Counted from the stretch's first letter, positions 7,702-16,489 are shown. The stretch is DNA of 32,712 nt from Acholeplasmataceae bacterium (GCA_012517145.1 JAAYVM010000143.1:1-32712), one strand, 5' to 3'. Made by a program: numbers and translations. The notes: generated from the sequence alone by a model not told the origin.

Positions 7702-8490
7702 TTATTTCGTCTGTAATTCTTCAACTGTTACAAAGCTGTAGCCCTCGACACGCAAACGGTCAATAATTTCAGGCAAAGCTTGTACTGTCTGTTCGCGTGA
7801 ACCTTTATTGACTGGGCTGTCGCCGTCATGCAGCAATATGACAGAACCAGGTTTAACATTTTCAATAACCCTGCTGACAATTGTCTCTGTACCCGGATTA
7901 GTCCAGTCCCTTGGTATGATATCCCAGTTCACGACCGTAAGACCTAGACTTTCAGCCTGTTCTATAACTTCGTAATCTTTAAAACCATGAGGTGGTCTGA
8001 TAAATCTCGGCTTCTCACCTGTAATTTCGCGTATGCTCTCCACGCCCATGACCATTTCATCACGCACTTCCTGTTTATCCAATCTCAGAAGATCCTTATG
8101 ATGCTGCGTATGCGTACCAATCAAATGTCCATCAGCCTTTATCTGCCGAACGAGCTCAGGATGAGCAAGTGCATTTTCACCTACGACGAAAAAAGTAGCA
8201 TGCACATTCTTTTTCTTCAATATTGCAAGTATTTTTTCTGTATAGGGAGAATAAGGGCCATCGTCAAAAGTCAGAGCCACTACTTTTTGATTAGTGTGAC
8301 CTGCTGCCAGCACTGGTCCGTAGAAACTGTCACCTGGCAAAACAGCGAGCAAAAGCAGCCCGGATCCCAAAATAATCCCAAAACAAGATCCCAGCAGCGC
8401 CAAACGCTTTTTAATTTTACCATGATATCCCAACGCCAATAGCAGCAGGCAAAAGGCTGCGACCATTCCCAATAACCAGGCAACTTTCAC
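7702..8490 (-). CDS. Membrane-anchored polysaccharide deacetylase (NodB/CE4 family)
   Basis: Probably removes N-acetyl groups from an envelope polysaccharide or peptidoglycan outside the cytoplasmic membrane. The 262-residue protein has two N-terminal hydrophobic segments (about 4-21 and 33-50), then a NodB domain: TFDDG at 74-78 (catalytic Asp and metal Asp), the metal-binding H127/H131 in GTHTQHH, RPPHG at 165-169 and LLHD at 219-222. The start is a GTG with AAGGAG eight bases upstream. Only 30 bases separate the GTG from the prs terminator hairpin, which leaves little room for a private promoter. The gene is not part of the usual prs-pth pair in Bacillus and looks like an insertion into it. 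Confidence 0.9.
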   Translation of the reverse strand: MKVAWLLGMVAAFCLLLLALGYHGKIKKRLALLGSCFGIILGSGLLLLAVLPGDSFYGPVLAAGHTNQKVVALTFDDGPYSPYTEKILAILKKKNVHATFFVVGENALAHPELVRQIKADGHLIGTHTQHHKDLLRLDKQEVRDEMVMGVESIREITGEKPRFIRPPHGFKDYEVIEQAESLGLTVVNWDIIPRDWTNPGTETIVSRVIENVKPGSVILLHDGDSPVNKGSREQTVQALPEIIDRLRVEGYSFVTVEELQTK

Positions 8491-8520
8491 CCTTTTTCTC
8501 CTTCCTTAAGCCAAAATACC

Positions 8521-8552
8521 AAAATGCTTATCCAAAAATGGATAAGCATTTT
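8521..8552 (-). terminator. Terminator-like hairpin after prs
   Basis: A 14-bp perfect stem (8521-8534 with 8539-8552) and an AAAA loop seven bases after the prs stop. The leftward tail is only moderately T-rich (TTTTGGTATTTTGG). Because the deacetylase gene starts 30 bases further on, readthrough is likely. Confidence 0.7.
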
Positions 8553-8558
8553 CTGATT

Positions 8559-9515
8559 CTAATCTTCGAACAACTGACTTACAGACAGTTCATTATAGAT
8601 ACGTAAAATTGTTTCTGCCAAAATAGGTGCTACTGACAAAACCTTTATTTTCGGATGCCTTTTTTCAGGAGGCAATGGAATTGTATTAGTAACAATGAGT
8701 TCCGTTATGTTGGATTCTTCAATTCTTGGAATTGCCGGATCAGTGAGAACCGGATGTGTACAGCAGGCATATACTGCTTTAGCGCCAAACTTCATCAAGG
8801 CGCGTGCGCCTTCAGTCAAAGAACCTGCAGTATCAACCATATCGTCAACCATGATAGCGGTTTTGCCTTCGACGGAACCAATTAAGTTCATTACCTCAGC
8901 AACACCTGGTTCGGGACGGCGTTTATCAATAATTGCAATGCTGCAATTCAATTTTTCCGCGATTAATCTGGCGCGGCTTACACCGCCAAGGTCCGGAGAA
9001 ACAACGACTGGGTTTTCCAGATTTTTTTCTTTGATGTAGTCAGCCAGAATCGGTCCACCCGGCATATGATCAACCGGAATGTTAAAGAAACCTTGTATTT
9101 GTGCTGCGTGCAAATCAATAGTCACAACACGGGTAACACCGGCGGTAGTCAGAAGATCTGCCATCAGTTTGGCAGTAATAGGTTCGCGGCCACGTGCTTT
9201 GCGGTCCTGACGGGCATAACCATAATATGGCACAACAGCCGTAATATGCTTTGCGGATGCACGTTTGAAGGCATCAGCCATAATCAAGAGCTCCATGACA
9301 TTATCATTTACTATCGGTCCGCAGGTAGGCTGCACGATAAAAATATCTTTTCCACGTACGCTCTCATTTATCATAACCTGGACTTCACCGTTATTGAAAC
9401 GGTTGATAACAGCGTCGCCGACGCTTGTTCCCAAGTAAGCGGCAATTTCACGTGCCAGATCCGGATTGGCATTCCCCGAAAAAATCCTTAACGCTTTGGC
9501 GTTGTCTTCCAACAT
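8559..9515 (-). CDS. prs: Ribose-phosphate pyrophosphokinase
   Basis: Makes PRPP from ribose 5-phosphate and ATP for purine, pyrimidine, histidine and NAD synthesis. The 318-residue protein has the flexible-loop motif YARQDRKARGREPI (about 100-113), the ATP-site DLHAAQIQGFF (134-144) and the PRPP-binding loop VDDMVDTAGS (223-232). The start ATG has GGGGGT upstream. It has its own promoter in the 89-base gap after glmU. PRPP is the ligand that relieves PurR repression in Bacillus, and purR lies nearby. Confidence 0.97.
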   Translation of the reverse strand: MLEDNAKALRIFSGNANPDLAREIAAYLGTSVGDAVINRFNNGEVQVMINESVRGKDIFIVQPTCGPIVNDNVMELLIMADAFKRASAKHITAVVPYYGYARQDRKARGREPITAKLMADLLTTAGVTRVVTIDLHAAQIQGFFNIPVDHMPGGPILADYIKEKNLENPVVVSPDLGGVSRARLIAEKLNCSIAIIDKRRPEPGVAEVMNLIGSVEGKTAIMVDDMVDTAGSLTEGARALMKFGAKAVYACCTHPVLTDPAIPRIEESNITELIVTNTIPLPPEKRHPKIKVLSVAPILAETILRIYNELSVSQLFED

Positions 9516-9567
9516 TACAAAATACCCCCAATGTTTAATTCTTTACAGATTAAATTTTTTCCTCTTT

Positions 9568-9596
9568 AGTATACAACGACAGTCTTTTACCCGCAA
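9568..9596 (-). promoter_or_regulatory. Promoter of prs
   Basis: On the minus strand, TTGCGG (9591-9596), a 17-base spacer and TATACT (9568-9573), between the glmU stop and the prs start. This gives prs independent expression in addition to possible readthrough from glmU. Confidence 0.65.
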
Positions 9597-9604
9597 GTAA
9601 GAAA

Positions 9605-10975
9605 TCAACGATTGCGATATTTAGCTGCCCAACCTTTTATATTGGTTTGTCTGGCACGCGCCACGCCCAAATCATCAGGCGGTACATCCTTCGTCACTGT
9701 CGAACCGGCACCTATATAGGATCCGGCACCGACTGTTACCGGTGCTACGAGATTGCTGTTGCAGCCTACGAAAGCGTCATCCTCAACAACTGTTCGATGT
9801 TTTTTCTTGCCATCATAGTTCACGGTAATCGTACCACAGCCCATGTTGACGCGTTCTCCGATATCGCTGTCGCCGATGTAGGAAAGATGAGGCAATTTAG
9901 AACCTCTTCCAATATTGGAATTCTTGACTTCGACAAAGTTGCCGATTTTAACTTCATCACTGATAACTGTATCAGGCCGCAAATGAACATAAGGGCCAAC
10001 TGTTACACCGCTGCCCACAATACAATCATGTCCATATACAAACTGCAGGTTAGTTGAGTTGCCGACAACTACATTTGTCAGACGCACATTCGGCCCGATA
10101 ATATTGTCAGCCCCAATCTTAGTTGAACCCTCCAGCCAGGTAAAAGGATAAATGATGGTATCCTGACCAATTTCCACGGTGCCTTCAATAAAAGTGCTGG
10201 CAGGATCCATGATGGTAACCCCTTGGTCCATCAGTTTATCGATAATGCGCTGGCGCATAATTGCTTCAGCCTCAGCTAGTTGACGGCGGGAATTAATACC
10301 CATGATCATATCGCTGTCAGCGGTACTTACCCCGCCGACAAACTTACCCATCTCGTTTATTTTGCTCAGAACATCGGTCAAGTAATATTCACCTTGGGCA
10401 TTATCGCAAGTCAGTCCAGCCAAAGCCTCAAACAAAAGAGGTGCCTCAATGCAATAAATGCCTGTGTTGATTTCACAGATTGCTTTTTGTACGGGATTAG
10501 CATCTTTTTCTTCTACGATACCGATTACATGGTCTTCAGCATCACGCAGAATACGGCCGTACCCTGCAGGATTATCCATAATAGCTGTCAGAACCGTTGC
10601 CGCTGCACCGGAAGCCTGGTGTTCCAGATAGAATTTTTTCAGCTCACAGCCATCCAACAGTGGTGTATCGCCGCAAATAATCATGACTGTACCCGAAAAA
10701 TCCTTTAACAGATCTGCTGTCTGCATAACTGCATGACCAGTGCCCAGCTGCTCAGCCTGCACGGCTATTTGTGCACGAGTGCCGATAAATTCAGCTACCT
10801 GTTCAGATTCAAAACCAACAACGACAATTGATTTATCAGCTCCAGCTGTTTCAGCTGCTGTCATAACATGTTCCAGCATCGGTTTGCCACCAACCTTGTG
10901 CAGGACCTTCGGCAGCTTGGAACGCATCCTCGTGCCTTTACCAGCGGCTAAAATTACTGCTACCATCTTTGACAT
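9605..10975 (-). CDS. glmU: Bifunctional UDP-N-acetylglucosamine pyrophosphorylase / glucosamine-1-phosphate acetyltransferase
   Basis: Acetylates glucosamine 1-phosphate and couples it to UTP, giving UDP-GlcNAc for peptidoglycan and lipopolysaccharide. The 456-residue protein has the N-terminal nucleotidyltransferase motif LAAGKGTRMRSK at 9-20 and DTPLL near 103. The C-terminal half is a left-handed beta-helix of hexapeptide repeats, with the LPHLSYIGD acetyltransferase motif. The ATG is preceded by AGGGGAG. It lies 26 bases downstream of ilvA and upstream of prs, as in the Bacillus purR-glmU-prs region. Confidence 0.97.
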   Translation of the reverse strand: MSKMVAVILAAGKGTRMRSKLPKVLHKVGGKPMLEHVMTAAETAGADKSIVVVGFESEQVAEFIGTRAQIAVQAEQLGTGHAVMQTADLLKDFSGTVMIICGDTPLLDGCELKKFYLEHQASGAAATVLTAIMDNPAGYGRILRDAEDHVIGIVEEKDANPVQKAICEINTGIYCIEAPLLFEALAGLTCDNAQGEYYLTDVLSKINEMGKFVGGVSTADSDMIMGINSRRQLAEAEAIMRQRIIDKLMDQGVTIMDPASTFIEGTVEIGQDTIIYPFTWLEGSTKIGADNIIGPNVRLTNVVVGNSTNLQFVYGHDCIVGSGVTVGPYVHLRPDTVISDEVKIGNFVEVKNSNIGRGSKLPHLSYIGDSDIGERVNMGCGTITVNYDGKKKHRTVVEDDAFVGCNSNLVAPVTVGAGSYIGAGSTVTKDVPPDDLGVARARQTNIKGWAAKYRNR

Positions 10976-11001
10976 AAAAAAGTCTCCCCTATCTTTGATC
11001 G

Positions 11002-12216
11002 CTAAATCAGCTCCACGCGATACCCGGCTCTGCGCAAAGCAGCAATGATTATTTCACCATGTGCATGATCACGGGTTTCCAGATCCATCTCCACCTGTGT
11101 TTGTCCAATTGGCAGATTCCTGCCGGCATGCTCATGGTGGATAAAGATAATATTCGCACGGTGTTCTTTGATATATGAAATGAATTTCAAGAGTTCCCCC
11201 GGCCTGTCTGACAGATGAGTAACAAGCTTGATGCGGCGGCCTGATTTGACAAGGCCGTTTTCAATCACACGGGAAATCATGTTAACGTCAATATTACCGC
11301 CGGAAATGACGGCTGCTGTTTTACCTACATTCGGCAGGCTGCCATGCAGAATGCCTGCCAGCGAAATCGCTCCGGCACCTTCGGCTATCATCTTGGCGCG
11401 TTCCATCAATAACAAAATAGTTGCCGCAATATCATCATCTTTGACGACAACGATATCATCAACATATTTCTGTATCAGCTGAAAAGTGATTTTTCCAGGC
11501 TGCTTAACCGCAATACCATCAGCAATCGTATGCGCTTCCGGGGTTTCCACCCACTTGCCGGCATGCTTTGATAAATACATTGCCGGCGCTCCTGTTGCCT
11601 GCACGCCGTAAACCTTAACATGCGGGGCCGCCGCTTTAACAGCAGCAGCAACACCGGCAAGCAACCCGCCGCCGCCGACCGGAACAACGATAGCTTTGAT
11701 ATCTGGACATTGTTCCAATATCTCAAGCCCAATAGTTCCCTGTCCGGCAATAACTGCCGGATTATCATAGGCGTGAACAAAAGTAGCACCTGTTTCTTTT
11801 TGAATTCTCAAGGCCTCTGCGTAAGCTTCATCATAAACCGAACCAGCCAGCACTACTTCGGCACCATAGCCCTTTGTAGCTTCTATCTTAGCAAGAGGCG
11901 CTCCTTCAGGCATAACTATAGTAGATTTAATACCTGCCTTGGAAGCACCAAGGGCGACGCCCTGAGCATGGTTGCCGGCCGAAGCTGTAATAACACCGCA
12001 AGCCTTTTTCTCCGGAGATAGTGTCTGAATGCAGTTAGAGGCACCACGTACCTTGAAGGAACCTGTCCGCTGCATATTTTCCAGTTTCAGCAAAACCTCA
12101 TGACCGGCAATCGTACTAAAAGTATGACTGCTCTCCAAAGGAGTCTTATGTACAACTGAGGCCAGCCGTTTTGCGGCTTCTTGGACATCTTTTAGGGTTA
12201 CGGTATCTTTTTCCAT
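11002..12216 (-). CDS. ilvA: Threonine ammonia-lyase (threonine dehydratase) with C-terminal ACT domain
   Basis: Deaminates threonine to 2-oxobutyrate with pyridoxal phosphate, the entry to isoleucine synthesis or a step of threonine breakdown. The 404-residue protein has the PLP lysine K55 in GSFKVRGA and the phosphate-binding glycine loop VGGGGLLAG near 176-184. From about residue 325 it has an ACT-like regulatory domain (RPGELLKFISYIKE). The length fits the roughly 400-residue single-ACT class, not the 500-residue double-ACT enzyme. It lies between purR and glmU, where Bacillus carries yabJ-spoVG. yabJ (RidA family) removes the reactive enamine/imine made by this very enzyme, so the position is notable. 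Confidence 0.93.
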   Translation of the reverse strand: MEKDTVTLKDVQEAAKRLASVVHKTPLESSHTFSTIAGHEVLLKLENMQRTGSFKVRGASNCIQTLSPEKKACGVITASAGNHAQGVALGASKAGIKSTIVMPEGAPLAKIEATKGYGAEVVLAGSVYDEAYAEALRIQKETGATFVHAYDNPAVIAGQGTIGLEILEQCPDIKAIVVPVGGGGLLAGVAAAVKAAAPHVKVYGVQATGAPAMYLSKHAGKWVETPEAHTIADGIAVKQPGKITFQLIQKYVDDIVVVKDDDIAATILLLMERAKMIAEGAGAISLAGILHGSLPNVGKTAAVISGGNIDVNMISRVIENGLVKSGRRIKLVTHLSDRPGELLKFISYIKEHRANIIFIHHEHAGRNLPIGQTQVEMDLETRDHAHGEIIIAALRRAGYRVELI

Positions 12217-12236
12217 TGTTCTGTCTCACTCCCCGT

Positions 12237-13046
12237 TCAGCAGTTGGGTCTTATATCAGTTTTTCTGGTTTTATCATCAATCCCGTTTAAAACAAAGAGT
12301 GAAAAATACTCATCAACCATTTTACTTTCAGGTTCACTGGTCGCAATCAGAAAACCAGTTCCCACGACTTCGGCACCGACTTCCAGTGCCAGTTCCTGTA
12401 AGCCTTTGGCGGTCCCGCCTGCTTTCATGAAATCATCTATAATAAGTACCCTGGCATCAGCCGGCAAAGCTCTCTTAGGCAGCGACATCGTCTGAATGCG
12501 TTTAGTAGAACCGCTGACATAATTAATACTCACAGCAGAGCCCTCAGTAATCCTGCTCTCTCTTCTTGCCATTACGAGCGGAACATTGTAGGCTCTGGCG
12601 ACAAAAAGAGCAAGCGGTATGCCTTTGGTTTCCACAGTCATAATATATTCAGGGGCCAAGCCCTTATTACGGTTCATCATTATTTCGCCAAGCCGCATCA
12701 AAATTTTTGGTGAAAGCAGCAAATCGTTCATATAAATCATGCCGCCCGGAAGAATGCGTTCCGGTTCTGCCATCCTCTCAGCCAGTGCTTTCAGAAATTC
12801 AGAATCCGAAGCCCTGGAATGATAAGGAATAAAGCGCACGCCACCAGCTGCGCCTGCCAATGTTTCAATTGTGCCAAGGTCATAAGCGACCAAACCATTC
12901 TTAATCGCCTGCACATCTTCACTCAGAGTTGATTTAGCAACATCAAACCTCTCGCAGAAATCCGTAAAAGAATAAAGCTCATAAGGATGATCTACTAACT
13001 CCTTGGTCAGGGCCGCCACACGTTCTATTCTTTTCACTTTGCCCAT
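12237..13046 (-). CDS. purR: Purine operon regulator PurR (winged helix plus PRTase-like domain)
   Basis: In Bacillus, PurR represses purine synthesis genes and is released by PRPP. This 269-residue copy has an N-terminal winged-helix domain (about 1-70: KRIERVAALTKEL, FDVAKSTLSEDVQAIK). The C-terminal phosphoribosyltransferase-like domain carries the PRPP-binding loop IIDDFMKAGGT at 202-212. I chose the ATG at 13044-13046, which has AGAAGAGGTG upstream; an in-frame GTG at 13058 overlaps that site. It is followed by ilvA and preceded by a nucleotidyltransferase-like gene. Operators were not identified. Confidence 0.93.
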   Translation of the reverse strand: MGKVKRIERVAALTKELVDHPYELYSFTDFCERFDVAKSTLSEDVQAIKNGLVAYDLGTIETLAGAAGGVRFIPYHSRASDSEFLKALAERMAEPERILPGGMIYMNDLLLSPKILMRLGEIMMNRNKGLAPEYIMTVETKGIPLALFVARAYNVPLVMARRESRITEGSAVSINYVSGSTKRIQTMSLPKRALPADARVLIIDDFMKAGGTAKGLQELALEVGAEVVGTGFLIATSEPESKMVDEYFSLFVLNGIDDKTRKTDIRPNC

Positions 13047-13063
13047 ACTGCAACACACCTCTT

Positions 13064-13831
13064 CTATTTATGACCGCCTGCTTCCGAACACAGGCAATTC
13101 TCTATCAAATGCCAGTCGGCTTCCTTATCGACATCCATACCGATTTCGGCAAATTCCGTAATTATAGCCTTGCCGCGAAAACCGAGTAATTGTGAAGCAC
13201 GTACTTCCACGTCCTTCACTTCCAACTTGTGCAGCAGAAATTTTAAAACAAAAGACCACCCAAGCCAGCCGCATAGCTTCCAAGGATACTTCCTCTTGGC
13301 AAAAACCTCTTCCGCCACTTCCTTACAGCTTGCCACTACCTCAGGATTTACAAGCAAAATATTACCACCTGTAAAAATACCATCCTTAAAAGTAACATAG
13401 GTTCGCTTACCCGCTGGGAAATCGCGTAAACAGGCACTTTTCGGAATTATAGGATAAAAAACATCCGCATCCTGGCTTTTAACTTTTTGCAAAAAATCCG
13501 TAACAGCTTCCGCCGTCAATAGTGGTACATCGTCAGTAACAAATAAAACCGGCTTTTTGGCATCAGTAGCCCTGATAGCAGCCAGCGTATTATCAAGCAT
13601 AGTACCGCTTGCTTCAACAATCTCCACACCTGGCGGCAGATCAATCCCAGCAAGCTCCTTTTTTGTGCCTGAAATAGTTATCTTATTGATAGCATTACAG
13701 GCAAGAAGGGCGTCAATAATATATGAAACAAGCGGCCGCCCGTCTAGCATAGCCACTGCCCGGTACTCCGTACCGGACAGGTTCTTTAACCAGGGACAGG
13801 TGCCGCCTGCTAAAATTATGGCATCGTACAT
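13064..13831 (-). CDS. MobA-like nucleotidyltransferase-fold protein of unknown substrate
   Basis: The 255-residue protein has a Rossmann-like nucleotidyltransferase fold similar to MobA and sugar-nucleotide transferases. It begins MYDAIILAGGT, contains GRPLVSYIIDALL, and has the metal-site motif VTDDVPLLTAEAV. The signature loop is degenerate: the usual G-x-x-x-R-x-G-x-x-K is replaced by GGTCPWLKNLSGTEYRA, so activity and substrate are uncertain. The C-terminal third is less conserved. I start at the ATG at 13829-13831; a GGGAGG lies 13 bases upstream, slightly far, and the TTG at 13852 overlaps it. It sits between a GntR regulator and purR, where Bacillus has nothing comparable. Confidence 0.72.
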   Translation of the reverse strand: MYDAIILAGGTCPWLKNLSGTEYRAVAMLDGRPLVSYIIDALLACNAINKITISGTKKELAGIDLPPGVEIVEASGTMLDNTLAAIRATDAKKPVLFVTDDVPLLTAEAVTDFLQKVKSQDADVFYPIIPKSACLRDFPAGKRTYVTFKDGIFTGGNILLVNPEVVASCKEVAEEVFAKRKYPWKLCGWLGWSFVLKFLLHKLEVKDVEVRASQLLGFRGKAIITEFAEIGMDVDKEADWHLIENCLCSEAGGHK

Positions 13832-13855
13832 CTTATAAGATTGCCCTCCCAAATA

Positions 13856-14539
13856 TCAGATCTCTCTTGATTCCTCAATTGCTTTCAGCAAGGTATGCTC
13901 TGCATTCTCCAGATGCTCGCGTACCGCTTTCTGAGCTTTTTCCACATCACGCTGTGCCATGCTGTCAACGATTGCTTTATGCTCTTCCAAAGTATTGATG
14001 AGGCGTCCTGGATAATGCATGGAGCGGCCGCGCAGAGTTGTGATTTGCTCGCGGAGGTTGCTGATAATGTTGACAAGACGTTCGTTGCGGCTTGCCTGAT
14101 AAAGAATATCGTGAAAAGCAGAGTCGGTTTCAACTATTTTATCAAGATTACCTTCTTCAATATGCTGGCCTATTTCTACAAGCAGGCGCTGCATTGCCTC
14201 GAGTTCTTCATCACTGATGCGTTCTGCTGCCAATCCTGCTGCTAAAACATCAAGCGCTGTTCTTATTTCATAAACTTCAGTAATATCCTTGATGGAAATA
14301 TCCGCAACATAAGTGCCGCGGCGGGGAATCATGACAACGAAACCTTCTAGTTCCAGTTTGCGGATGGCCTCACGGACCGGAGTCCTGCTTACGCCCATCT
14401 CTTCGGCCAACTGAATTTCCATTAACCGCTCGCCTGATTTAAAGATGCCGGTTGTAATAGCCTGGCGAATTTTTTCACAGACAAGTTCACGCAATGGTTT
14501 GTAACTATCCAACTTAATGGGGCTCAAGTGACCGCTCAT
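13856..14539 (-). CDS. GntR-family transcriptional regulator with FCD domain
   Basis: A DNA-binding regulator of 227 residues. The N-terminal winged helix (about 12-75) contains LAEEMGVSRTPVREAIRKLELEGFV, the classic GntR recognition helix. The C-terminal helical FCD domain (about 85-215) is the type that binds organic acids with a metal ion. The ATG has AGGAGG seven bases upstream and overlaps the ispE stop (ATGA), so it is co-transcribed with ispE. Its ligand and targets are unknown; the adjacent nucleotidyltransferase-like gene or ilvA are candidate targets by position only. Confidence 0.9.
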   Translation of the reverse strand: MSGHLSPIKLDSYKPLRELVCEKIRQAITTGIFKSGERLMEIQLAEEMGVSRTPVREAIRKLELEGFVVMIPRRGTYVADISIKDITEVYEIRTALDVLAAGLAAERISDEELEAMQRLLVEIGQHIEEGNLDKIVETDSAFHDILYQASRNERLVNIISNLREQITTLRGRSMHYPGRLINTLEEHKAIVDSMAQRDVEKAQKAVREHLENAEHTLLKAIEESREI

Positions 14540-15393
14540 AAATTATTCCTCCTCAAGGTTTTTGTCAACTCTATATCAATAGTAAAGTTTTCCCTTAGAA
14601 CTGCCGCAATATGCCTACCACCAGCCTCTGAATCCACAAAGCAAAAAACTGTCGGACCACTGCCCGACATCAGGCTTATTTCAGCACCATTGGCCATCAT
14701 TGTTTCCTTGATGGCATCGATTTCCGGATAAGCCTTGCACGTAACACTTTCCAGAACATTGCCCATGCTGGCAAGAATCTCCTGCTTGTCAGAATTTTTA
14801 ACGGCCTTCTTCATAGCTATAATATCAGGCCTTACACTCACTTCTTCATTTCTGAAATTTTGATAGGCCCAGGCCGTGGAGACAGAAACTTTTGGTTTGG
14901 CAAGCACCACCCAGGTTTCTGGCATGTCAGCAAGAGGTTCAAGAATTTCACCGCGTCCTGTTGCCGCTGCCGTACCTCCTCTTATGCAGAAAGGTACATC
15001 AGAACCAAGTTCGGCTGCCAAAACTTCTAATTCATCCGCGTTCAGCCCAAGCTGCCAAAGGCGATTTAAACCTCTTAATACGGCCGCGGCATCAGCACTG
15101 CCGCCTGCCAGACCTGCCGCTGAAAAAATATGTTTGCGTATATGAATCTGAACGTTCGGTTTATGGCCATACGTTTCTGCCAGCAGCATAGCCGCCTTCC
15201 AGGCCAGATTATCTTTGCCATCCGGAATGTCCTCATTGTCAGTTGTAACACTGATTTTCTCTGCCGGTAAGAGTTCAACTTCGTCTGCAAGCGCGATACT
15301 CTGCATAACCATATTTACTTCATGATAACCATCGGGGCGCTTCCCCACTATATCCAGGCCCAAATTTATTTTGGCAAAAGCCCTTTCCAGCAT
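14536..15393 (-). CDS. ispE: 4-diphosphocytidyl-2-C-methyl-D-erythritol kinase
   Basis: A GHMP kinase of the non-mevalonate isoprenoid pathway that phosphorylates CDP-methylerythritol. The 285-residue protein shows AFAKINLGLDI with catalytic K8, the ATP loop AAGLAGGSADAA at 92-103 and the catalytic aspartate D132 in GSDVPFCIRGG; MSGSGPTVF near the C-terminus is the third GHMP motif. AGGAG precedes the ATG. It heads the leftward operon ispE-gntR-(nucleotidyltransferase)-purR and faces yitT across a divergent spacer. Confidence 0.96.
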   Translation of the reverse strand: MLERAFAKINLGLDIVGKRPDGYHEVNMVMQSIALADEVELLPAEKISVTTDNEDIPDGKDNLAWKAAMLLAETYGHKPNVQIHIRKHIFSAAGLAGGSADAAAVLRGLNRLWQLGLNADELEVLAAELGSDVPFCIRGGTAAATGRGEILEPLADMPETWVVLAKPKVSVSTAWAYQNFRNEEVSVRPDIIAMKKAVKNSDKQEILASMGNVLESVTCKAYPEIDAIKETMMANGAEISLMSGSGPTVFCFVDSEAGGRHIAAVLRENFTIDIELTKTLRRNNL

Positions 15394-15616
15394 ATCGCTA
15401 CTCCTGCAAAAAGATTTTTGAATAATGAATACTTATATTTAATTATACAATACATTTTATCCTTCTGTCGGCTCAGTGGCAAGAAAAAAATACGAAATTT
15501 TTTCAGATTATTAAAAAATTCATACGTATTTTTTACCAGAAAACAATTTGTGCCTTTTCTTTTGTGCACAGTATGTTAGAATAATCCTAGAAAATACCAA
15601 GGGAGGCTCTCCGCAA
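15394..15616. promoter_or_regulatory. Divergent intergenic region between ispE and yitT with a nested inverted repeat
   Basis: No gene is seen here. On the minus strand a TATAAT lies about 50 bases before ispE, without a convincing -35. On the plus strand TAGAAT with a TGT extended -10 lies about 40 bases before yitT. Between them is a nested inverted repeat: outer arms 15485-15494 and 15525-15534 (AAAAAATACG/CGTATTTTTT) and inner arms 15496-15503 and 15513-15520. It could be a bidirectional insulator or a protein-binding site for both promoters. Confidence 0.5.
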
Positions 15617-16489
15617 ATGCGAAAACATCTTATATATAACCTTATGACAGCGTTAGGTTGTATTTTAATGGGTATCGCCGTCAATGCCTTTTACATCCCT
15701 CATCAATTATTGAGCGGCGGCATCAGCGGCATTGCCGTCATGCTCTATTATCTGTTCGGCTTACCAATGGGTGTCATAACCATTTTAATTAATATTCCTT
15801 TGTTTTTTCTTGCTTATCGCTACATGGACCGCACATACCCTATAAGAGCACTTTTCGGAATGCTGGCGTTTTCATTTTCGCTCGACTTTTTCAGCTTCCT
15901 CATTCCGTTGGCACCAATACATGATACATTATTCTCCTGTATAGTCGGCGGTACTTTGACTGGTATCGGTGCGGCTTTTCTTTACCGTGTCGGCAGCAGC
16001 AGCGGCGGCACTGACATCATAGGCGCTATCTTCAACAAGTACTATAGCACGGCTATCAGCACACCAGGTTTCATCATTAATATACTTTTGATGAGCATCG
16101 CCGCCTTTCTTTTTGGTCTCGAACCAGCCCTCTATACTTTGCTTGCTTCCTTCGTCAGCTTCAAAGTCGCCAACACCTTCACGGATGGCTTCGACTACAA
16201 GAAGAACATTATCATCATCAGCAATGAAGCACCTGCGATCGCACAAGAAATTATTAAAATCGTCGGCCGTGGCGTAACCTTCCTGCACGGAGAAGGAGCT
16301 TTTACACATCAGCCCCGCGAAGTACTCCTTGTTGTTGCGAAACTTACCCAGCTTGCCCAAATCAAAGGAATTGTCAGCAACATAGATCCCCATGCCTTTA
16401 TGATTATTCATGACGTTACCGATGTCATGGGTAAAGGCTTTACAAATGTCCCTGCTATTAAAACGACGAAAGAAAAAAAATCAGAATAA
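15617..16489 (+). CDS. YitT family membrane protein (DUF161 plus DUF2179)
   Basis: A 290-residue integral membrane protein of unknown transport or regulatory function. The N-terminal part (about 1-190) has five or six hydrophobic segments and the family motifs LLSGGISGIAVMLYY (31-45) and GSSSGGTDII (126-135). The C-terminal soluble part (about 197-280) matches DUF2179 (GRGVTFLHGEGAF). The ATG at 15617 has GGGAGG ten bases upstream; the frame extends to 15548 without a better start. It is a single gene transcribed away from ispE. Confidence 0.9.
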   Translation: MRKHLIYNLMTALGCILMGIAVNAFYIPHQLLSGGISGIAVMLYYLFGLPMGVITILINIPLFFLAYRYMDRTYPIRALFGMLAFSFSLDFFSFLIPLAPIHDTLFSCIVGGTLTGIGAAFLYRVGSSSGGTDIIGAIFNKYYSTAISTPGFIINILLMSIAAFLFGLEPALYTLLASFVSFKVANTFTDGFDYKKNIIIISNEAPAIAQEIIKIVGRGVTFLHGEGAFTHQPREVLLVVAKLTQLAQIKGIVSNIDPHAFMIIHDVTDVMGKGFTNVPAIKTTKEKKSE

